A DNA stretch of 36,095 bases, from the NCBI GenBank assembly GCA_041605955.1, contig JBFIXI010000042.1:1-36095 (forward strand), in the 5' to 3' direction. The stretch comes from JAHEJX01 sp041605955. GTDB lineage: Bacteria; Actinomycetota; Acidimicrobiia; Spongiisociales; UBA5794. The notes under the pieces are model-generated. The model did not search any database, was not told the DNA's origin, and saw only the letters and a list, made by a program, of their open reading frames with translations. Numbering within the stretch: the first letter of the stretch is position 1; every line of letters begins with the position of its first letter. This document shows, piece after piece, positions 7,199-15,437 of the stretch. The translations under genes were made by a program, and so were the position numbers.

Positions 7199-7645
7199 TC
7201 AAACGATCGGGTAGACGATCTCGGTGACGCGCTCGGCCATCGGTACCTCGGCGAGATCGCTCAGGTAGACCTCGCGAGGCGCATCCCGGACCTCGGCGTT
7301 GGCGGCGACCCAGGCCTCGAGCGCCGCGAAGGTCTTGGGGATGTCCTGGTAGGCCCCGTGGTGAGTGGCGACCGCCTCCCTCCCCGCCGCCAGCGTGGCC
7401 ATCTCCACGGCTTGAGTCTCGACCGGCGCCGCCACTTCGAAGCCGATCTCGACGTCGGCTTCGTCCTTGGTGAATGAGTGGTAGCGGGCATAGGGGGCGC
7501 TGCGCACCTCGGCTCCGGCCGCCTTCAGCTCCTCCCACAGCTGGCGGATGCCCAGCCCGATGGTCATGCCGATGTCGTGGGGGTGGATCACCTGCCGGCG
7601 CATTGCAGCCAGTCGCTCCGGCATGTCACGGATCTCAGGAGTCAT
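7199..7645 (-). CDS. GyrI-like small-molecule-binding domain protein
   Basis: This 148-residue protein matches the GyrI/AraC-effector-binding (SOUL-like) fold without a DNA-binding domain: an N-terminal strand (RDMPERLAAMRRQV), a helix (IRQLWEELKAAG), the YARYH..TKDEADVEIGFEV strands, a second EAVATHHGAYQDI repeat and the acidic C-terminus. Free-standing members bind or hydrolyse small molecules, or act as gyrase-inhibitor-like proteins; the role here is unknown. TAACTT on the minus strand (plus 7653-7658) lies 7 nt before the ATG with no ribosome binding site, suggesting a leaderless mRNA. Confidence 0.82.
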   Translation of the reverse strand: MTPEIRDMPERLAAMRRQVIHPHDIGMTIGLGIRQLWEELKAAGAEVRSAPYARYHSFTKDEADVEIGFEVAAPVETQAVEMATLAAGREAVATHHGAYQDIPKTFAALEAWVAANAEVRDAPREVYLSDLAEVPMAERVTEIVYPIV

Positions 7646-7725
7646 GCCCGTGAAGTTAGCTCACCTCGTCGCCGGGGTGCCGCTGGCGATGAGTCGAGCC
7701 CTCACGCCGTAGGTAACGTGATTCG

Positions 7726-9030
7726 ATGCGCCGGCTCACGACCGCCCTGCTCTTGTTGGTCGCGGCGTGCTCCGGGACCCCCCAGAGCGACTTGGGCTCC
7801 GTAGCAACTGCTGACACCACGGAGCCGGCGACGGTGGCGCGCCGGACGGATGCCCCCACCACCACCGAGCCCGAAGGAGGGTTTCCCGTGGGCCCCATCC
7901 GGCCGCTCTTCGGCGCCGACGGCAACCGGGTGGCGCCGCTGCGCGGGCCGTTCGATCCAACGCCCGACGTGATACGTCTCCGTGAGCGTCGGGTGGTTCG
8001 GGTCGACTTGCCGACAGACGACGCGCTGGCGATCGGCTACGACGACGGGGAACTGCGCATCCTCAGCGGGAGGCACGACGCCATGAAGGTGCGGGCGGCG
8101 CCAGCCCTGACCGGCATCGTCTACACAGCGGGTGCCAACGGTGTCGACGTGCTGGCGGCGCTCGCCGACCATTCCGGCGCCGGCCGTCCCGCCGTGCTGT
8201 CCAACGGACAGATCGTCTACATCACCACCTCCGGCGACGTCGTCGTGTGGGATGGCACCGAGATTCGCCGTGCGGCAGTCGACGCGCTGGTCGACGGCGA
8301 CGTGCTGGTTGACGAGGAGGACCGCGTCTTGCTCCTCACCGGACCGACCGACCGATACGGGCACGGCATCCTCGGCGATGCCATCGAGCCGACCGGCTTC
8401 GTGATCCTCGCTCCCCCGGACCTGAGCCCGGTAGGGAAGGGAACGGTGGCAGCTCCTGCCGTGATCGAAGGACGGCGGGCGCTGTGGGCCGACTTCAACG
8501 GCGACGGCAGGCGGGAAGTGCAGGTCACGGTGAGCGATGCCGACGTTGGCGCTCGGCTGGTAGTGATGGATGAGAATGGCTCGGTGGTGGCGGAGGGAGC
8601 CCCGATCGGACGAGGCAGCCGCTGGCGCCACCAGATCGCGTTCGGAGCGTTCGCCGCGCAGCCAGTCGGCGTCGAGGTGGTGACCCCCCACATCGGGGGC
8701 ATCGTCACGTTCAGCAACTACGCGGCCGAGCTGACCGGGATCGCCCATACCCGCAGCTTCACCTCTCACGGCATCGGCTCCCGCGAGCTCGACATGGCCG
8801 TGGCGATAGACATCGACGGTGACGGCCGGCTCGAGCTGGTGCTGCCAACCCAGGACCGGACAACGCTCGTCAGCATCGGTATCGAGGGCGGCGAGGCCGT
8901 CGTCGAGTGGAGTTCCGAGCTCCCCAGCCGCGTGTCCTCGAATGTCGCCGCCGGCACCCGAGCCGGCGTCCCCACCATTGCCGTCGGCACCTCCGACGGC
9001 TCCGTGTTGTTGTGGCAAGCTGCGGGCTAG
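7726..9030 (+). CDS. Lipoprotein with FG-GAP/VCBS-like repeats
   Basis: The 434-residue product starts MRRLTTALLLLVAACSG, a lipoprotein signal with lipobox VAAC, followed by a Thr-rich linker to about residue 48. The body is built of beta-rich repeats. Two carry the calcium-binding-like DxNGDGxxE / DIDGDGxLE pattern (ADFNGDGRREVQV near residue 260 and AIDIDGDGRLELVL near 365), characteristic of FG-GAP/VCBS propeller blades. It is probably a surface-anchored seven-bladed propeller; the ligand is unknown. TAACGT (7714-7719) stands 6 nt before the ATG, consistent with a leaderless transcript. Its end overlaps by 4 nt that of the convergent ABC permease gene. Confidence 0.82.
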   Translation: MRRLTTALLLLVAACSGTPQSDLGSVATADTTEPATVARRTDAPTTTEPEGGFPVGPIRPLFGADGNRVAPLRGPFDPTPDVIRLRERRVVRVDLPTDDALAIGYDDGELRILSGRHDAMKVRAAPALTGIVYTAGANGVDVLAALADHSGAGRPAVLSNGQIVYITTSGDVVVWDGTEIRRAAVDALVDGDVLVDEEDRVLLLTGPTDRYGHGILGDAIEPTGFVILAPPDLSPVGKGTVAAPAVIEGRRALWADFNGDGRREVQVTVSDADVGARLVVMDENGSVVAEGAPIGRGSRWRHQIAFGAFAAQPVGVEVVTPHIGGIVTFSNYAAELTGIAHTRSFTSHGIGSRELDMAVAIDIDGDGRLELVLPTQDRTTLVSIGIEGGEAVVEWSSELPSRVSSNVAAGTRAGVPTIAVGTSDGSVLLWQAAG

Positions 9031-10229
9031 CTGGTGCGCAGCGCCTCGGTCGGCGACAACCGAGCCGCCCGCAACGCCGGGTACAAGCCCGCCACGGCCC
9101 CGATCACGATCGCCGCAGCCAGACCGCCGACCCAAGCCAGAGTCGGCACGAGCAACTCCCAGCCCTGCGAGCGGGCGTAGACCGCGGTCACCCCCACCCC
9201 CAGGAGCACTCCCCCAACTCCACCTACGATCGCCAGCAGCAGCGCCTCGCCGAGGAATTGCACGGCGACGTGGCGGCGGGTGGCGCCGAGGGCTCGGCGC
9301 AGACCGATCTCGGCGCGCCGTTCGAGCACGCTGATCACCATCACGTTGGCAATACCGACTCCTCCCACCAGCAGCGCGACTGCGCCGAGCCCGAGGAACA
9401 GATTGGTGAACGCGTCGCTGGCCGCCTCGCGCGCTTCGAGTGCGTCGGAAGGACGGCTCACCTCGACCTCCTCCGGATTCTGCGGGTTGGCCGTCGCCGG
9501 AAGCACATCCATCACATCGTCTACGAATGCCGGGTTGGTGCGCACGTATATCGCGGAGGGCACCGGATCGTGGCTCAGGAACGCCTCGGAGGCTTTCGTC
9601 CCGACGAGCGCCGCTCGGTCGAGGTTGGGTGACAGCTCGAACTCCTCGAGCACGCCTATCACCGCGAACCACTGGTCGCCGAGCCACACGAGCGGCTGCT
9701 CATCGACGGCGGTGATGCCGAGGCGGTCGGCGGCGACACTACCGAGCACTACCGTCGGGTAGCCGGCCGTGGCCTCGTTGAGGAACACTCCGTCGGCGAC
9801 CCGCCCGCCCAGCGTTTCCAGCAGGTTCACATCGACCGCCTGGACCGATATGCCGCCGGTCTGGCCGGAAGGAATCAGCTCATTCCGGTACACATTGGCG
9901 CCCACCGCTGAAATCGAGCTCGTGGCCTCGACGGGGCCGATCCGGCCAACCATGCCGACCGCCTCTTCCGGGAGCTGCCCCGAGCCGGCGCCGATGCCCT
10001 GGCCGGCCTGCACAGTCACGAGGTTGGTGCCGAGCCGGTCGAGTTGTGCCAGCAGGTCCCATTTGCTCGACTCCGACAGGCCCAGCACCGCCACCATGGC
10101 GGCGATGCCGATCATGATCCCGAGCGCCGAGAGGCCGGCGCGCATCTTCCGGGTACGGAGTCCGACGCTGGCCGTGCGACCTAGATCACCAAGGTGGAGA
10201 CGACTGGGCGCAAGCTCGGTGCTCGCCAT
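9027..10229 (-). CDS. MacB/FtsX-type ABC transporter permease
   Basis: The 400-residue protein has the MacB layout: one N-terminal membrane helix (about residues 30-52, LSALGIMIGIAAMVAVLGL), a large extracytoplasmic MacB_PCD domain (about 55-270) and three C-terminal helices forming the FtsX domain (about 280-390), with the family's LRRALGATRRHVAVQFLGEA coupling stretch and RLSPTEALR at the end. Such permeases transmit ATP hydrolysis to an outside domain (mechanotransmission) to expel peptides, lipoproteins or drugs. It is last in a four-gene operon; its ATG overlaps the stop of the ATPase gene. Confidence 0.93.
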   Translation of the reverse strand: MASTELAPSRLHLGDLGRTASVGLRTRKMRAGLSALGIMIGIAAMVAVLGLSESSKWDLLAQLDRLGTNLVTVQAGQGIGAGSGQLPEEAVGMVGRIGPVEATSSISAVGANVYRNELIPSGQTGGISVQAVDVNLLETLGGRVADGVFLNEATAGYPTVVLGSVAADRLGITAVDEQPLVWLGDQWFAVIGVLEEFELSPNLDRAALVGTKASEAFLSHDPVPSAIYVRTNPAFVDDVMDVLPATANPQNPEEVEVSRPSDALEAREAASDAFTNLFLGLGAVALLVGGVGIANVMVISVLERRAEIGLRRALGATRRHVAVQFLGEALLLAIVGGVGGVLLGVGVTAVYARSQGWELLVPTLAWVGGLAAAIVIGAVAGLYPALRAARLSPTEALRTS

Positions 10230-10963
10230 CAGATGTGGCCGCCGTCGCTGACATCCGACTCGACGAGCCCGTCGCGCAGCGAGACCGTACGCGGAAAACG
10301 CCCGGCAATCTCTCGATTGTGGGTGATGACCACGATCGTGGCGCCGTCCGCATGCAGCTCCGCCATCAACTCCACGATGGCGTCGGAAGTCTTGCTGTCG
10401 AGGTTGCCGGTCGGCTCGTCGGCCAGCACGATCGCGGGTCGCCCGACGAGGGCGCGGGCGATAGCCACCCGTTGCTTCTCCCCGCCCGACAGCTTGGTCG
10501 TCGTATGGCTCATCCGGTTGCCGAGGCCGACCCGGTCGAGGGCGTACGCCGCCAGCTGACGGCGGTCGCGGAACGCCATTCCTGTGTAGAGCAGCCCATC
10601 GGCAACATTGTCGAGCGCGGTATATCCATTGAGCAGGTGGAATTGCTGGAAGACAAACCCGATATGGCGGGCCCGCAAAGACGAGAGCTGGCGATCGGAT
10701 AACGCGGCGACGCTGTGGCCGGCTACGACCACGTCACCGCTGGTCGGGCGATCGAGCGTTCCCATGACGTGGAGCAGGGTCGACTTACCGGATCCGGAGG
10801 GACCCACCACGGCCAGCAGCTCACCGGCGGCCACATCGAGAGACACTCCGGCCAAAGCATGGACCGGCGGCTCCGTGGGGTAGACCTTGGTCACCGCCTC
10901 CACCGAGAGCACCAAGCTGGGAGGAGCCACCGGCGCCTCCGACTCGACAGATACGCTGGTCAC
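10229..10963 (-). CDS. ABC transporter ATPase, LolD/MacB type
   Basis: The 244-residue protein contains Walker A (GPSGSGKST), a Q-loop (FVFQQFHLL), the ABC signature (LSGGEKQRVAIARAL), Walker B with catalytic Glu (IVLADEPTGNLD) and the H-loop (VVITHNREIA). NLDSKT and the overall length place it with LolD/MacB/FtsE-type ATPases that pair with FtsX-fold permeases. It should energise the permease encoded next. Translation starts at GTG 10963, overlapping the adaptor gene's TGA as GTGA, so the three genes are likely translationally coupled. Confidence 0.95.
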   Translation of the reverse strand: MTSVSVESEAPVAPPSLVLSVEAVTKVYPTEPPVHALAGVSLDVAAGELLAVVGPSGSGKSTLLHVMGTLDRPTSGDVVVAGHSVAALSDRQLSSLRARHIGFVFQQFHLLNGYTALDNVADGLLYTGMAFRDRRQLAAYALDRVGLGNRMSHTTTKLSGGEKQRVAIARALVGRPAIVLADEPTGNLDSKTSDAIVELMAELHADGATIVVITHNREIAGRFPRTVSLRDGLVESDVSDGGHI

Positions 10964-12519
10964 GGAACGATGACCTTCATCCCGGGCTCGACCTCGGTGT
11001 CTGTCACCTCGACCAGTCCGTCCGCATAGAACCCGGGCTCGACGGCAATCAGCTCCGTGTTGCCGTCCGCATGCTGCACCTCGACGGCGTAGCCACCTTC
11101 CGCCAGCGCCACCAGCGCGGCAACCGGGACCGCAACCACGCCGGTCACCGAATCGGACACGATGTCCACTTCCACGGGCGCCTCGTCCAGGCCGGCCGCC
11201 GCCGATGGATCATCGAGAGAGATCACCACCTCGAATACCGCATCACCCTGCTGGTTGAAGGTGGCGACGGTGGCGACGCTGTCGACGGTGGCGGGCACCT
11301 CTTCGTTGTTCGGCAGCTCGACGGTTACCCCGTCGCCGGCGGCTATCAAGCCCTGGTCGTCGGCGGGTAGATCGACCTTGACGACGATATCGGCCGCGGT
11401 GATCGCCAGCACGGGCGACCCGCTTCCGACGGTGGCACCGATCGATGCGAGCTGCTCGCTCACTCGGATCGACGTCGAGCTGAAATAGACCTCTCCCAGA
11501 TCGACGATGCCGTCCAGATCGGCAAGGTTGGCCGCCTGCCAGGCCAGCACGGCGTCGCGAGTCTCGAGAGTAAAGGTCTCGTCGATGGTGACCCCCTCGC
11601 CGTAGCCGAGGGCGTGCAGCGCCTGCTCGAGCTGAGCCACGTCAGGGCCCGGACCGAGCGGATCGGTGGCCACGGTGACGACCGGCTGCCCGGCGCCCAC
11701 CTGGGTGCCTACCTCCGGTGCTCCCGTCACGATCGAGGGGCCGGGAATGAAGTAGACCTCGCCGAGGTCGACTCTGCCGTCATCGTCGGCCCCGATGTCC
11801 TCTTGCCACTCGGCCACCGCCGTCTCCGTGGCGTTGGTGTAGGTGTCATCGACCGTGAATCCGTCGTAGCCCAGGGCAGCCAAGGCCGCCTCCAACTGCC
11901 CCACGTCATCACCGGTCATGTCGGTCGACAGGTCTTGCAGGGTCCGATAGGCAGGGGTGGTGCCGTAGAGCGCGATCACCGGCTCTCCATTGATCTCGTA
12001 TATCACGTCGCCCTGGTCGATCACGGCGCCGACCTGTGGAGCCGCAGTGATGACGCCGCCGGTTCCGCTGGTGACCGGGCGGGCACCCGAGGCCAGGGCG
12101 AGGTCCCGGTAGGCAGGCGCCGCCCCGCGCAGGAGCACCACGGGATCGCCATCGATCCGATACATGACGTCGCCGTTGTCGATGACCTCGCCGGCCGCAG
12201 CTACGAACGTGAGCACGCCCGGGTTGAGGCTCGTGATCGGATCTTCCGCGACCCGCCCCAGGGTCCCATCGAACGTCTCCACCTCGGTCAGGTCGGCAAT
12301 GACGACCTCGGCAGTGTTCACCGGCTCCGGCCCGGTCTCATCGTCCGCGGAGTCGCCACCTAGGCTGGCCAGCCCGAATCCAGCTGCGACCGACACGATC
12401 ACGGCGAGCAGCACCCATGGCCACAGCGGCCGGCGCTTCTTGCCGATAGCGGCATCGATCTCAGCCGCCGTCCACCGGCCACTCTGGACTTGTGCTGGGT
12501 CGGTGTCTACGCCGTCCAT
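10960..12519 (-). CDS. Membrane-anchored adaptor (HlyD-like) with two peptidoglycan-binding domains
   Basis: I place the start at ATG 12519 (MDGVDTDPAQ), with GGAG just upstream. The frame is open to 12792 but that part is the shadow of the preceding gene. The 519-residue protein has a cytoplasmic N-terminus, one membrane helix (about residues 32-54) and an extracytoplasmic part. In that part are lipoyl/barrel-like repeats with a recurring GD.iY.i.G.P motif, and two PG_binding_1-like domains (about 203-255, VGQLEAALAALGYDG; about 291-345, VAQLEQALHALGYGE), each ending LGEVYF. The C-terminus resembles the beta-barrel of membrane-fusion proteins (VTVELPNNEEVPATVDSVA). It probably links the ABC exporter to the cell wall. 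Confidence 0.88.
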   Translation of the reverse strand: MDGVDTDPAQVQSGRWTAAEIDAAIGKKRRPLWPWVLLAVIVSVAAGFGLASLGGDSADDETGPEPVNTAEVVIADLTEVETFDGTLGRVAEDPITSLNPGVLTFVAAAGEVIDNGDVMYRIDGDPVVLLRGAAPAYRDLALASGARPVTSGTGGVITAAPQVGAVIDQGDVIYEINGEPVIALYGTTPAYRTLQDLSTDMTGDDVGQLEAALAALGYDGFTVDDTYTNATETAVAEWQEDIGADDDGRVDLGEVYFIPGPSIVTGAPEVGTQVGAGQPVVTVATDPLGPGPDVAQLEQALHALGYGEGVTIDETFTLETRDAVLAWQAANLADLDGIVDLGEVYFSSTSIRVSEQLASIGATVGSGSPVLAITAADIVVKVDLPADDQGLIAAGDGVTVELPNNEEVPATVDSVATVATFNQQGDAVFEVVISLDDPSAAAGLDEAPVEVDIVSDSVTGVVAVPVAALVALAEGGYAVEVQHADGNTELIAVEPGFYADGLVEVTDTEVEPGMKVIVP

Positions 12520-12592
12520 GTCTCCGATACGGAGCGGGGCCGCGTCGCGGCCGCTGGTGCCTACACGGTGCACGTTACATATCCCCCTGTGG

Positions 12593-13174
12593 CTAGCCGT
12601 TTCCCTGGCCACGGCCACCCGCCCTGCGGCCGCCGGGACCGAAACCGGCGAGGATGTCCCCACACTGCTCGGCGGCGGCCTGGAACTCAGGGTCGCGGCG
12701 ATCGATGGGACCGAAGGGGCCGCCGCCCTGGCCGGTCGCATTGAAGTCGGGATCGGGCATGTCGTAGCCGTTGTCCCGCATACAGCCGGCAAAGGCCAGG
12801 AGCTGATCCTCGATCTCTGTTCGGTCCTGATTGCGAAACCCGAGGCTCACCCCTTCGAGCAGGTGCCCACATTCGGCCTGTACCGTCGCCCGATCGATTG
12901 GCGGAGCGTCCTCGGACCGGGTGGGCGGTCGCAGCCGCAGATTGCCCGCAGCGTCGACCGTGGGGTCCTCGATGTCGAGGCCGAGATCGCGCAGACAAGC
13001 GGCAAACGCAAACAGGGCCTCCTCATCGGTCATCACCGCGGCACCCAAAGTGTCGGTCGTCTCCGCTAACGCCGAGTCGTCTAGCGAAGCCACGCCGTCG
13101 GCAGAGTTGCCGGCGGCGCCACACGCGCTCGCCACGTTGGCGCGCGCCCCCACCAGCAACAGAATGCGTTTCAT
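12593..13174 (-). CDS. Exported protein with a duplicated Cys motif, first gene of the ABC export operon
   Basis: The start is ATG 13174, preceded by GGAGG and followed by MKRILLLVGARANVASACGA, a signal sequence with a degenerate lipobox. The mature part contains two related units: FAACLRDLGLDIEDPTVDAAG near residue 60 and FAGCMRDNGYDMPDPDFNATG near residue 130. Each has a Cys followed by R/D-G-x-D-x-x-DP, and each is followed by a second Cys (ECGHLL, QCGDIL), suggesting a disulfide-stabilised duplicated helical domain. I know no name for it, but its place ahead of the adaptor, ATPase and permease genes suggests it is an accessory or substrate-handling protein of that exporter. The tail is Gly/Arg-rich. 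Confidence 0.78.
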   Translation of the reverse strand: MKRILLLVGARANVASACGAAGNSADGVASLDDSALAETTDTLGAAVMTDEEALFAFAACLRDLGLDIEDPTVDAAGNLRLRPPTRSEDAPPIDRATVQAECGHLLEGVSLGFRNQDRTEIEDQLLAFAGCMRDNGYDMPDPDFNATGQGGGPFGPIDRRDPEFQAAAEQCGDILAGFGPGGRRAGGRGQGNG

Positions 13175-13293
13175 CTCCTCGTTCCTCCGGTCCCGCCATT
13201 GGACACCCCGTTTCTGAAAGCCAACTAAGAGGGACCAGAACAGAGGGGTGGAGCCCGCGGCGCCGGTAAGGGTACCGACCACATCTTCCTAGG

Positions 13294-13308
13294 TACTCTC
13301 AATGCACC
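13294..13308 (+). promoter_or_regulatory. -10 box of the LOG-family gene
   Basis: TACTCT at 13294-13299 lies 9 nt before the ATG at 13309, which has no ribosome binding site, so the mRNA probably has a leader of only about 0-3 nt. Confidence 0.45.
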
Positions 13309-14451
13309 ATGGCCAGTGTCGAGATCAAGACCGTCGAGGCCCTCGAGGCGCACCTCTCCGCGGGTCGGCCGATGTCGAACGTCGTCGTTCACGGCTTGGA
13401 TCTCACCGGGTTGGCTGCCTCGCTCGAATCGCGGACCCTCACCGGTACGGTATTTCTGGGCACCAGGCTGGCCCAGTCCACCTACGACAAGGCTTGTGAC
13501 GACGGAGCCGTGATCTTCCGGCCTCCGCTGGAGACGCCGTTCTTCCCCTATCGGTCCAGCCTGTACTCGCCGGAGGAGCTATTCGCCGGTTTCGACCCGG
13601 ACGATCCCGGGACGTACGCGACCACTCTGGACGAACGGGTCTACCGCTACGCCCACCAGCCGGGCATCCGCGGCGACGTCCTCAACTCGCTGGCCTGCCG
13701 ACTCCACGATCACGCCATCACCGATGCGCTCGAAGACGAGATCGCCGGCCGCCAAGTGGTTGCCATCATGGGCAGCCACAGCCTGGACCGCACGACCGCC
13801 CAGTTCCGGACGGTGGCGCTCATTGCGAAGCAGCTCACCGAGGCCGGCTTTCTCGTGATCAGCGGCGGCGGCCCCGGGGCCATGGAAGCCACCCATCTGG
13901 GAGCATGGATGGCAAACCGCCCCGCTGGAGACGTTGACTCCGCGCTCACCCTCCTGGCGCAGTGTCCCGGATTAGAGCCCCGCGAGTCCTGGTTGGCCAG
14001 CGCGCTCGCCGTCAAGCAGGCCTACCCGCGAGTCGCCGACGCCGCTGGCCTGCTCCCCACCAGCCTCGGCATCCCCACCTGGCTCTACGGGCACGAACCG
14101 CCGACAGTCTTCGCCACCGATATCGCCAAGTACTTCGCCAACAGCGTGCGAGAGGAAGGACTGCTGGCAATCGCCACGTCGGGAGTCATCTTCTCGCCGG
14201 GCTCGGCGGGCACCATCCAGGAGGTCTTCCAGGACGCCGCTCAGAATCACTACTACTCGTTCGGACACCCGGCGCCCATGATCTTCCTGGGAGCCGACTA
14301 CTGGCGCATCGCCAAGCCGGTCTACCCGCTGCTGACTCAGCTTGCCGAAGGCCACGAATACGCCGAGCTGATCCACCTGACCGACGACATCGAGGACGTG
14401 GTGCAGCGGATCGTCGACTTCGCCCGCGCCCGACCCGGCGACGCGGGCTGA
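13309..14451 (+). CDS. LOG-family Rossmann-fold protein (nucleotide-processing-like)
   Basis: The 380-residue protein carries the LOG-family (formerly 'lysine decarboxylase-like') signatures: a Rossmann entry VVAIMGSHS near residue 145, the GGGPGAMEATH motif near 185 and PGSAGTIQEVFQ near 297, equivalent to PGGxGTxxE. Small LOG enzymes cleave nucleoside 5'-monophosphates to the free base and ribose 5-phosphate. Here the family core sits in a longer protein with a distinct N-terminal 130 residues (an LxGTVFLG type sheet) and an insertion between the two motifs, and the second motif is Gly-to-Ser changed. The reaction is therefore uncertain. It is divergent from the ABC export operon. Confidence 0.85.
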   Translation: MASVEIKTVEALEAHLSAGRPMSNVVVHGLDLTGLAASLESRTLTGTVFLGTRLAQSTYDKACDDGAVIFRPPLETPFFPYRSSLYSPEELFAGFDPDDPGTYATTLDERVYRYAHQPGIRGDVLNSLACRLHDHAITDALEDEIAGRQVVAIMGSHSLDRTTAQFRTVALIAKQLTEAGFLVISGGGPGAMEATHLGAWMANRPAGDVDSALTLLAQCPGLEPRESWLASALAVKQAYPRVADAAGLLPTSLGIPTWLYGHEPPTVFATDIAKYFANSVREEGLLAIATSGVIFSPGSAGTIQEVFQDAAQNHYYSFGHPAPMIFLGADYWRIAKPVYPLLTQLAEGHEYAELIHLTDDIEDVVQRIVDFARARPGDAG

Positions 14452-14541
14452 CCGGCCCCATAGCCCGGGGAGGGCAGACGTCACTGGTCGGCGGCCATTC
14501 GCCCACCCGGAGTCTGCAGGCTCGGTCGGGATCAGTTGACG

Positions 14542-14799
14542 CTAGTCGTCGGTTACCAGGTACACCTTGTCGTGCTGGCGTGCCCGCTCCGCCACCTTGA
14601 TACCGATTGAGTCACCCGCGCCGGCTGTGTCTACGTTCTCGTGCTCGATCTGCATCGACTCGACCAGGTGAGTGAACTCGGAGGTGTGGCCCTGGATGTG
14701 GATGGTGTCGCCCACCTTGAGCTCATCGGTGAGCTCGATGCCGGCCACGCTGGGCTTGCCAAACCAGTGACTCACTTCCCCGATCAGCTTCTCGGCCAT
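14542..14799 (-). CDS. Small EF-Tu domain-2-like (translation-factor-like barrel) protein
   Basis: This 85-residue protein is a single beta-barrel like domain II of EF-Tu: IGEVSHWFGKPSVAGIEL, LKVGDTIHIQGHTSEF, VESMQIEHENVDTAGAGDSIGIKV and DKVYLV match the family pattern of Gly-Asp-x-Ile turns and a VxSMxxxxxxVxxAxxGDxxGIKV core. Similar free-standing domains are annotated as translation elongation factor-like proteins; no function is established. AAAGGAG lies 4 nt before the ATG at 14799. It is transcribed away from the 19-bp repeats. Confidence 0.85.
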   Translation of the reverse strand: MAEKLIGEVSHWFGKPSVAGIELTDELKVGDTIHIQGHTSEFTHLVESMQIEHENVDTAGAGDSIGIKVAERARQHDKVYLVTDD

Positions 14800-14876
14800 A
14801 TCGCTCCTTTCCCGCCGCAGTATCGCGGAAAGGCGGGTCCGCCGTCACGGTCGGGACCGCCCCCAATCGAGCGATA

Positions 14877-14940
14877 GTCAGGCCGTCGACCGATCGTTAG
14901 GCCGTCGACCGGTCGTTAGGCCGTTGAACGATCGTTAGGC
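14877..14940. repeat. Three 19-bp direct tandem repeats plus a partial fourth
   Basis: Units at 14877-14895, 14896-14914 and 14915-14933 follow GTTAGGCCGTCGACCGATC with one to three changes each. A partial unit GTTAGGC follows at 14934-14940. Each contains a GTCGAC-like (or GTTGAA) centre and ends CGATC or CGGTC. They occupy most of the gap between the EF-Tu-like gene (minus) and the holin-like gene (plus), directly before its promoter. Confidence 0.9.
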
Positions 14941-14956
14941 TCGGCCGCACGTACCC
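14936..14956 (+). promoter_or_regulatory. Possible -10 of the holin-like gene, overlapping the last repeat
   Basis: TAGGCT at 14936-14941 overlaps the final partial repeat and lies 15 nt before the ATG at 14957; no ribosome binding site is visible. The repeats therefore sit where an activator or repressor would bind. Confidence 0.35.
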
Positions 14957-15319
14957 ATGCGTCGCATTCTCATCCGCATAGCGATCAACGCCCTCTCTCT
15001 GTGGGTCGCCGCCGGCCTGATCGGCGGCATCACCCTCCAGTCCGGCGTCTGGCAGTTGGTGCTCGCCGCCATCGTCTTCGGGCTCGTCAACGCGTTGCTC
15101 AAGCCGCTGTTCATACTGCTGTCGCTGCCTGCGGTGGTGCTGTCGCTGGGTCTGGCGCTCATCGTCATCAATGCCGCCATCCTCGCGATAGCCGACGAGC
15201 TGACGGCCACGATCGACGTCGACGGCTTCGGCTCCGCCCTGTTGGGAGCCATCGTCATCAGCATCGTGAGCTGGCTGGCCAACCAGACCTTCCCCGACCT
15301 CGAGCGACGCCGGCGCTGA
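14957..15319 (+). CDS. Four-TM 'phage holin family 4'-like membrane protein
   Basis: The 120-residue protein has four membrane segments (about residues 6-25, 30-50, 52-76 and 92-110). It carries the conserved sequence style of the mycobacterial four-TM holin-like family: RILIRIAINALSLWVAA, IVFGLVNALLKPLFILLSLP and a D-x-DGFGSALLGAIVISIVSW end. Despite the name, these proteins are common chromosomal genes in bacteria without prophage and there is no lysis module here. Its function is unknown; a role in envelope maintenance is possible. It has its own promoter after the tandem repeats. Confidence 0.9.
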   Translation: MRRILIRIAINALSLWVAAGLIGGITLQSGVWQLVLAAIVFGLVNALLKPLFILLSLPAVVLSLGLALIVINAAILAIADELTATIDVDGFGSALLGAIVISIVSWLANQTFPDLERRRR

Positions 15320-15437
15320 CGCGGCTCGTCGTCACGGCGGGCTCCAGACGGCTAATGACGGCCAGGGTCTGCCGCCCTTCCCTGTTGCCCGAATCAGGCA
15401 CGCCGAGCCCGACTGCCCCCCGCACCGATCAACGGTC

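Noticed and set aside
7702..9687. 661-residue minus-strand ORF
   Set aside because: It is antisense to the FG-GAP-like lipoprotein gene and overlaps the ABC permease gene in another frame; the Arg/Gly/Asp-rich low-complexity protein is typical of high-GC shadow frames.
12520..12792. N-terminal extension of the adaptor protein
   Set aside because: It overlaps the coding part of the exported-protein gene 12593-13174 in another frame and lacks any adaptor-like sequence; ATG 12519 fits a short cytoplasmic tail followed by the membrane helix.
14957..15319. Prophage lysis gene (holin)
   Set aside because: No endolysin or phage genes are nearby; this four-TM family is widespread on bacterial chromosomes.
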